Positions 22,569-27,533 of a stretch of DNA of 27,533 bases are shown here, piece by piece. The position numbers were made by a program, and so were the translations under genes. The notes below the pieces were generated by a model that searched no databases, was not told the DNA's origin, and saw nothing but the letters and a program-made list of their open reading frames with translations. The number at the start of each line of letters is the position of its first letter. Positions within the stretch are counted from its first letter, which is position 1. Origin of the DNA: an uncultured Collinsella sp. (lineage in GTDB: Bacteria > Actinomycetota > Coriobacteriia > Coriobacteriales > Coriobacteriaceae); NCBI GenBank assembly GCA_900545835.1, contig URBB01000011.1, positions 1-27,533 on the forward strand, read 5' to 3'.

Positions 22569-23300
22569 CTAGAACATGCCCAAGAAACCATGCACAAACA
22601 GCGCGGCCAGAGCGGCACCGACAAACGGTGCGATGCCAGGAACAAGCAGGCCGTACTTCCAGTTGTTGTCAGCCTTGTTCTTGATCGGCAGCACCTGATA
22701 AGCCATGCGAGGACCAAGGTCACGAGCCTGGTTCATGGCGAAGCCGGTGATGCCGCCCATGCCCATGCCAACAGCCCAAACGATCAGACCGACGCAGATG
22801 GCAAGCATCAGAACGTTCTCGCCGGCGCGGCTAGCGGCAGCAAGGATGGCGCTGATGAACACAAAGGTGCAGATAGCCTCGCAGAAGAAGTTACGGGCAT
22901 AGTTCGTACCCTCGGTGGTGGGGTTGGTCGAGAAGATGTTGCGCTGGGCAATGGGGTCGACGACGCCCTCGGAAGCCTTGAACTCATCGGCATACATAAG
23001 CCAAGCGATTACGGCGCCCACAAAGCCGCCGAGCATATCGGCAATCATGAAGGGGATGCAGCTGCTCCACGGCACCAGGCCTACGATGCACTGGGCAAGC
23101 ACCATAGCCGGGTTCATGCACACGGCGCCGCCAAAGACAAACAGGCAGACCGAGATGCCAAAAGACCAAGTGGTGATGGCAAACATGTGGCCGGAGCCCT
23201 GATACTTGGTGCCCTTAAGCACGGTATCGCAGTGCACGCCCACGCCAAAGATGATCATGAGGGCCGTTGCGCCGAATTCGCAGAGGAGTTTGGTAAGCAT
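22569..23300 (-). CDS. larD: Lactate facilitator LarD (aquaporin/MIP family)
   Basis: This 243-residue inner-membrane channel of the major intrinsic protein family has six hydrophobic helices. It closely follows the L. plantarum LarD pattern, in which the channel passes D- and L-lactate. The first pore motif is NPA (residues 63-65, in CMNPAMVLAQ). The second is NQA (190-192, in GFAMNQARDLGPR) rather than NPA; as I recall, L. plantarum LarD also departs from NPA there. It follows larA by 49 bases in the same direction. The ATG at 23300 has a purine-rich AAGATAAGG upstream. A glycerol facilitator is the alternative, but the neighbours and the second pore motif favour LarD. Confidence 0.88.
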   Translation of the reverse strand: MLTKLLCEFGATALMIIFGVGVHCDTVLKGTKYQGSGHMFAITTWSFGISVCLFVFGGAVCMNPAMVLAQCIVGLVPWSSCIPFMIADMLGGFVGAVIAWLMYADEFKASEGVVDPIAQRNIFSTNPTTEGTNYARNFFCEAICTFVFISAILAAASRAGENVLMLAICVGLIVWAVGMGMGGITGFAMNQARDLGPRMAYQVLPIKNKADNNWKYGLLVPGIAPFVGAALAALFVHGFLGMF

Positions 23301-23349
23301 AAAACCTTATCTTTCTTGTCAGTTATAAACGATTCGTTTAGGCCGCGCG

Positions 23350-24627
23350 CTAGTGCTGAGCGACAACAACGCCCAGGCCATCGGGAATGACGGCCACCTT
23401 GGCATCGGCACCCTTCATCTCAAAGGCGAGCTTGAGCGCCTCCTCGAGGGTGTTGACCGGCGTCATGTGCATATCCTTAATCATCTGGTGATCGCACAGG
23501 TCGGTGACCATAATCACGGGGTGATGCGCCAGGATGCGGGCAAAGATCTGGCTCGTCCACTGGTCGGGCAGGGTCTCGTCCTTAGGACGGTCGATGCAGG
23601 CGCGCTCAAACTCTGCCGGATCGTTGTCGGCGATGTTGTGATAGAAGCCCTCGCCGCCGTGACCGTCGGCACAACCGGCGACGTCGATAATCACACCGCC
23701 CTCGGGAAGCGTGGCCTCGGCAGAGCACATGCCCTTCACGGCCTGGTAGATGTTCTGGTCGAGCGGGTAGCCGCCGTTGGTGGTGATGGCAATCTCGCAC
23801 TCGACGGGCTCAACGCCGGCAAGGCTCTTCACGAACTCGCAGCCAGCCTCGTGTGCCTTATGGATGTCGCCGGCGAAGGAGCCAATGACCTCGTGCTTGC
23901 CGTTGAGCACCACGTTGAGCACAAAGGCAAGGTGAGCCATCTCGGCAGCGGCAAACATGTCCTCGCTCACGTGATTGTGGCAAAGGTTGCCTGCACGCGA
24001 ATGAGAATCGTTCACAAACTGGCCGTTGTGGTTGTACATGATGGTCTTGTAGCTGGCGATGCCAGGCAGGACGGACTTGCGGCTGCCGGAGAAACCAGCA
24101 AAGAAGTGCGGCTCAATAAAGCCCTCGGCAAGCAGCAGATCGCAATCGACGGCAATCTTATTGATGATGCACTCGCCACCAGAAGGCAGGGTGCCGATCT
24201 TTTTCATCATGCTGTCGTCAGTCGCGACGTGCATAACGATTTCCTCGTTGGCAACGATCTCCTCGCCGTACTTGTTGACGAGCTCCTCGTGCGTCGACGG
24301 ACGGTGCATACCCGTAGCAACCACAATGCGAACGCGCGCCCCAGGCGCAGCGGAATGGATGTGATGCAGCAGAATAGGCATCGTCACACGCGAGGGAACG
24401 GGACGCGTATGATCGGAGCTAATGATGACAATATCCTTCTTGCCAGCACAAAGCTCCTCGAGCGAAGGTGAGCCATAAGGGTTGGCAAGCGACTCCTCTA
24501 CCAGTTCTTCCTGCGATTTCGTGGTCTTAAACTCGTTTTGATGACCTTCCATCACACCCGCGAAGTTCTTATCCTCGAGCTCCAGATGCAACGTCTTGTG
24601 GTCAAACGGCAGTTCACATTCAAACAA
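23350..24627 (-). CDS. larA: Lactate racemase, TTG start
   Basis: This nickel-dependent enzyme interconverts D- and L-lactate using a pincer cofactor attached to lysine. The frame stays open to an ATG at 24768 (472 residues), but I choose the TTG at 24627, giving 425 residues. GGAAGAGGG lies about nine bases in front, and the chosen start puts the known catalytic residues on their published L. plantarum numbers: His108 in TGMHRPSTHEE, His174 and Lys184 in PHFFAGFSGSRKSVLPG, and His200 in MYNHNG. The alternative adds 47 residues with no family counterpart. The cofactor-binding core ASYKTIM and the C-terminal KVAVIPDGLGVVV are intact. larD follows 49 bases later. The gene is preceded by the ppc terminator, so its promoter must lie in 24628-24749. 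Confidence 0.95.
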   Translation of the reverse strand: MFECELPFDHKTLHLELEDKNFAGVMEGHQNEFKTTKSQEELVEESLANPYGSPSLEELCAGKKDIVIISSDHTRPVPSRVTMPILLHHIHSAAPGARVRIVVATGMHRPSTHEELVNKYGEEIVANEEIVMHVATDDSMMKKIGTLPSGGECIINKIAVDCDLLLAEGFIEPHFFAGFSGSRKSVLPGIASYKTIMYNHNGQFVNDSHSRAGNLCHNHVSEDMFAAAEMAHLAFVLNVVLNGKHEVIGSFAGDIHKAHEAGCEFVKSLAGVEPVECEIAITTNGGYPLDQNIYQAVKGMCSAEATLPEGGVIIDVAGCADGHGGEGFYHNIADNDPAEFERACIDRPKDETLPDQWTSQIFARILAHHPVIMVTDLCDHQMIKDMHMTPVNTLEEALKLAFEMKGADAKVAVIPDGLGVVVAQH

Positions 24628-24749
24628 TGACGAGCGCCCTCTTCCTTTCAACTGACACACTAGATAAACCGTTGGAAGGATACGCCGCTCACCGAAAAAC
24701 TCCACCGTCCACCGAGTCGTTAACATAACGTTCATATTTGACCCACAAC

Positions 24750-24783
24750 AAAACGGCCGCGATCCCAAACGGGACCGCGGCCG
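24750..24783 (-). terminator. Terminator of ppc
   Basis: A 13-bp stem with one G-U pair (24771-24783 with 24754-24766) and a four-base loop are followed on the minus strand by TTTTGTT. It lies about 220 bases after the ppc stop codon, beyond element B. It would therefore separate ppc from larA transcription and leave element B inside the ppc 3' untranslated region. Confidence 0.85.
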
Positions 24784-24851
24784 CTACAGTCGTAAGGCGA
24801 GAAGCGCGCCATTCTTCTCCTCAGCTTTAATCCCAGAAGACCGAGGACGAA

Positions 24852-24978
24852 GGGACCCGATGGGTCTCCCTCTGAATGCATTCCGCAGCACGAAGCCCCC
24901 TTATCCGCAGCTCCGAAGGAGCAGGATAAGGGGGCTTCAAGTGCGAGGACGCATTCAGAGGGAGACCCATCGGGTCCC
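24852..24978. repeat. 127-bp nested hairpin element B, downstream of ppc
   Basis: The order on the plus strand is: outer arm of 28 bases (24852-24879), linker ATTCCGCAGCAC, inner arm of 15 (24892-24906), apical GCA-GCTCC-GAA-GGAGC-A, inner arm (24924-24938), linker AAGTGCGAGGAC, outer arm (24951-24978). Both pairs of arms are perfect. Length, order, orientation and linkers match element A, and each linker is identical to its partner at 10 of 12 positions. It starts 23 bases after the ppc stop codon on the minus strand. The remaining 70 bases to the ppc terminator hold nothing I recognise. Confidence 0.85.
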
Positions 24979-25001
24979 GGTGAGAGCCACAGGGCTATCG
25001 A

Positions 25002-27533
25002 TTACCCCGTGTTCTGCAAACCTGCCGAGACGCCGGTCACAGTCGAAAGAATCAGGCTCATGTACTCGGCCTTCTTCTCCTCGGCCATCTCATCCTGGTT
25101 CATACGCACCTCGCGAAGGGCGCGGACCTGGGCGATGGACAGGGCGTCAACGTAGGGGTTACGCACGCGAACGGCGCAGCCGAGCACGCGACGGCGCTGC
25201 AGCGGCCACTCGTCACCGACGATGGCAAGAACCCACTTACGCGTGAGCTGCATCTCGGTAAAGACCTTCTCGGACAGATCCTGGCGATCGCCCAGGTGCA
25301 GATACATCTTGGCGATGCGCTGGTCGGTCTTGGCGATCGACATCTCGATGTTGTCGATAAAGGTGCGGAAGAACGGCCACTCCTGGTAGGCAGCCTTGAG
25401 CTGGTCAAGGTCGCCCAGCTGCTCGCAGGCGGTGCCCAGGCCGTACCAAGCGGCCAGGTTAATGCGCGCCTGACTCCAGCTGAAGATCCACGGAATGGTA
25501 CGCAGGTCGTCGAGCGACTTGGCGCCCAAGCCGCGCTTGGCGGGACGCGAGCCAATCGGCAGCAGACCGACCTCGGTCAGCGGCGTCACGGTCGAGAACC
25601 ACGGTGTAAAGTCCTCGGTGTTCAGCAGGTTCAGATAGCGCTCGTGGCTTGCGGCGTTAAGCTTCTCGGCCATATCCCAGAACTTCTGCGTGGTCTCGGT
25701 GTTAGTCTTCTCGACACTCGGGGCCGACTGCAAAAGCGTTGCGGCGGCAACGGACTCAACATGGCGCTGAGCCAGCGTGCGGTTGCCGTAACGGGCAAAG
25801 ATGACCTCGCCCTGCTCGGTGAGCTTAAAGAAGCAGTTGACCGAACCCTTGGGCTGCGCCAGCACGGCCTTGTTAGCCGGGCCGCCGCCACGGCCCACGG
25901 CACCGCCGCGACCGTGCATGAGCACCAGGTCGATATCGTTCTTCTCGGCCCACTTGGCAATGCGCTCCTGCGCGGAGTGCAGCGCGAGCATGGCCGTGGT
26001 AGGACCGGCATCCTTGGAGGAGTCGGAATAGCCCAGCATGACCTCCATGCGGCGGTTGGTCTGGGCAAGGCGCTTTTGCACCACAGGCAGCGTAAGCATC
26101 TGGTCGAGCACGTCGACGCAGCCCTCGAGGTCCTCGAGCTGCTCGAACAGCGGGATCACGTCGAGCTCGGGGACATCCTCCTCGTGTGCAAAGGACAGGT
26201 GGGCAAGCTCAAAGACGTCGGCCACATGCTGGGCGCTCTTGGTGAACGAGATGATGTAGCGGTGCGCCATCTTCTTGCCGTAGCGCTTTTGGATGGAACC
26301 GATAGCGCGGAAGGTATCGATGACCTCGCGCGTCATGGGCTGCAGGTCGCCATGGATACCGTTCTCGTGGATATCCTTGAGGGCACGGGCATGCACCACG
26401 GAGTGCTGACGGAACTCCATCTCGACCATGTGGAAGCCGAAGGACTCGACCTGCCAGATGATGGTCTGGACCGGGCCGTAGGCGGCACGGACGGCACCGC
26501 AGGCAGCCAGCGAGCGCTGGACGACGCGCAGGTCATCCAGGAACTCGTCGGCGCTGTGATACATGGTGTCGGTAATACGGCGCACGGTGGCGTTCAGACG
26601 ATCGGCCATGACGAGCATGACGGCGCGATGCGGCTCGTGCTCGGAGATCAGTTCGGCACGTGCGGTGTACTGGGTGCTCATCTCGACCTGATGGTTCCAC
26701 AGGTTGATGAGCTCGGCAGACGGCTTGCTGTAGGTGGCCTCGAGCGTGAGGTTGCGGCCGATGCGGCGGCACTTGTCCTCGAGCTTGAGCACCATGTGAG
26801 TGAAGTACTTGGCGGCGACTTCGCGGCTCACCTTGGCGGTGACGTTGGGGTTGCCGTCACGGTCGGAACCGATCCAGCTGCCGGGATGGAAGAACGCCGG
26901 GCACAGCGGCGGCACGGTACCGGCCTTATCACCCAGCACCCAGTCGTCAAAACGACGGTAGATAACGGGGATAACGTCGAACAGCGTGTTATCGAAGATG
27001 TCGATGATGGTATCGGCTTCCTCGACCGGCGTGGGCTTCTTGAGCGCGATGGGGCTCGTACGCACCAGGGCGTCGATCTCCTGCAGCATATGGCGCTCGT
27101 TCTCCACCAGGTCGGAGCCGCCCAGACGCGGACGCTCCTCCAGCAGGTTGGAGATACGGCGAATCTTGCCCTCGACGGCCTTACGACGGGCCTCGGTGGG
27201 ATGTGCGGTAAAGACAGGGTGGAACTCGAGCTTGTCGAGCAGCTCGTTGGCGCCCTCGACACCCATCTCGTTTACCAACTGGTGATAGGCGACGGTGAGT
27301 TCGTTGGCGGGATCGACCTCGGTATCGGTCGATGCGCCGGCCTCGCGCTCACGCAGCTGCGCGACACGGTAGTTCTCCTCCGACAGGTTAGCCAGATGGA
27401 AGAAGCTCGTAAAGGCGCGGACGATAACCTGCTGCTTATCGAGCGGCAGGCTGTCGATCAGATCAACGACCTCACGAAACGCCACGGCGGTGGGCTCGTC
27501 GGCAGTGGGCACGCCCCGCTCGTCGACGGACTC
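25002..27533 (-). CDS. ppc: Phosphoenolpyruvate carboxylase, cut by the right edge
   Basis: Adds bicarbonate to phosphoenolpyruvate to give oxaloacetate, a cytoplasmic anaplerotic reaction. It is useful to fermenters that make succinate or need C4 acids. The frame is open through the window edge, giving 844 codons including the stop. Bacterial PEPC has roughly 880-930 residues, so the N-terminal start lies outside. Visible signatures are FTAHPTEARR with the catalytic histidine, GSDRDGNPNVTA, GYSDSSKDAG, the glycine-rich loop GRGGAVGRGGGP, and the invariant C-terminal QNTG. Apart from the edge, nothing is missing. On the minus strand the stop is followed by hairpin element B and then a terminator. 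Confidence 0.96.
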   Translation of the reverse strand, partial: ESVDERGVPTADEPTAVAFREVVDLIDSLPLDKQQVIVRAFTSFFHLANLSEENYRVAQLREREAGASTDTEVDPANELTVAYHQLVNEMGVEGANELLDKLEFHPVFTAHPTEARRKAVEGKIRRISNLLEERPRLGGSDLVENERHMLQEIDALVRTSPIALKKPTPVEEADTIIDIFDNTLFDVIPVIYRRFDDWVLGDKAGTVPPLCPAFFHPGSWIGSDRDGNPNVTAKVSREVAAKYFTHMVLKLEDKCRRIGRNLTLEATYSKPSAELINLWNHQVEMSTQYTARAELISEHEPHRAVMLVMADRLNATVRRITDTMYHSADEFLDDLRVVQRSLAACGAVRAAYGPVQTIIWQVESFGFHMVEMEFRQHSVVHARALKDIHENGIHGDLQPMTREVIDTFRAIGSIQKRYGKKMAHRYIISFTKSAQHVADVFELAHLSFAHEEDVPELDVIPLFEQLEDLEGCVDVLDQMLTLPVVQKRLAQTNRRMEVMLGYSDSSKDAGPTTAMLALHSAQERIAKWAEKNDIDLVLMHGRGGAVGRGGGPANKAVLAQPKGSVNCFFKLTEQGEVIFARYGNRTLAQRHVESVAAATLLQSAPSVEKTNTETTQKFWDMAEKLNAASHERYLNLLNTEDFTPWFSTVTPLTEVGLLPIGSRPAKRGLGAKSLDDLRTIPWIFSWSQARINLAAWYGLGTACEQLGDLDQLKAAYQEWPFFRTFIDNIEMSIAKTDQRIAKMYLHLGDRQDLSEKVFTEMQLTRKWVLAIVGDEWPLQRRRVLGCAVRVRNPYVDALSIAQVRALREVRMNQDEMAEEKKAEYMSLILSTVTGVSAGLQNTG

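Noticed and set aside
24628..24768. N-terminal extension of larA as a signal or targeting peptide
   Set aside because: The 47 extra residues have no signal-peptide pattern. The TTG start has an SD and gives exact family numbering.

Overview
The window is G+C-rich, tightly packed bacterial DNA with leaderless intergenic gaps and strong Shine-Dalgarno (SD) sequences. The gene content fits an anaerobic, sugar-fermenting gut actinobacterium of class Coriobacteriia, most likely Collinsella: uronate catabolism, EbgA/EbgC beta-galactosidase, a two-FeoA Feo system, lactate racemisation genes and PEP carboxylase. That assignment is an inference from overall character; there is no rRNA gene here to prove it.

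Layout. (1) 1-6271: a minus-strand galacturonate operon uxaC-uxaB-uxaA with two palindromic operators upstream, and a LacI-type regulator gene behind it. (2) 6369-9866: ferrous iron uptake, feoA-feoA-feoB plus a FeoB-associated Cys-rich membrane protein, with inverted repeats resembling metal-regulator boxes. (3) 9914-12092: a lone HPr protein and an APC-superfamily amino-acid permease, separated by an intergenic element with long imperfect inverted repeats. (4) 12246-17106: beta-galactosidase genes ebgA-ebgC, divergent from their likely LacI-type repressor, with three CAACCGGTTG-type operators between them. (5) 17166-19904: aspS and the divergent serB. (6) 19941-24627: a lactate racemase locus made of two convergent units, larB-larC-tetR (plus) and larA-larD (minus). 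(7) 24750-27533: ppc, cut by the right edge.

How the genes work together: regions 1 and 4 feed sugars into central metabolism, each under its own LacI-type repressor. Region 6 makes the nickel-pincer cofactor (LarB, LarC) for lactate racemase LarA, with LarD moving lactate. LarE is not in the window, and the LarC here lacks the C-terminal half found in full-length LarC.

The most unusual structure is a pair of 127-bp nested hairpin elements, 22418-22544 and 24852-24978. They share length, orientation, stem lengths, linker sequences, a compensatory base-pair change and an apical triloop, but their stem sequences are largely different. Each starts 23-24 nt after the stop codon of a minus-strand gene (larD and ppc), and together they bracket larA-larD. 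Two other intergenic elements with terminal inverted repeats (4971-5163 and 10301-10528) also lie downstream of minus-strand genes. A natural Asp at position 46 of HPr, the usual regulatory serine, is the most interesting single-residue observation.
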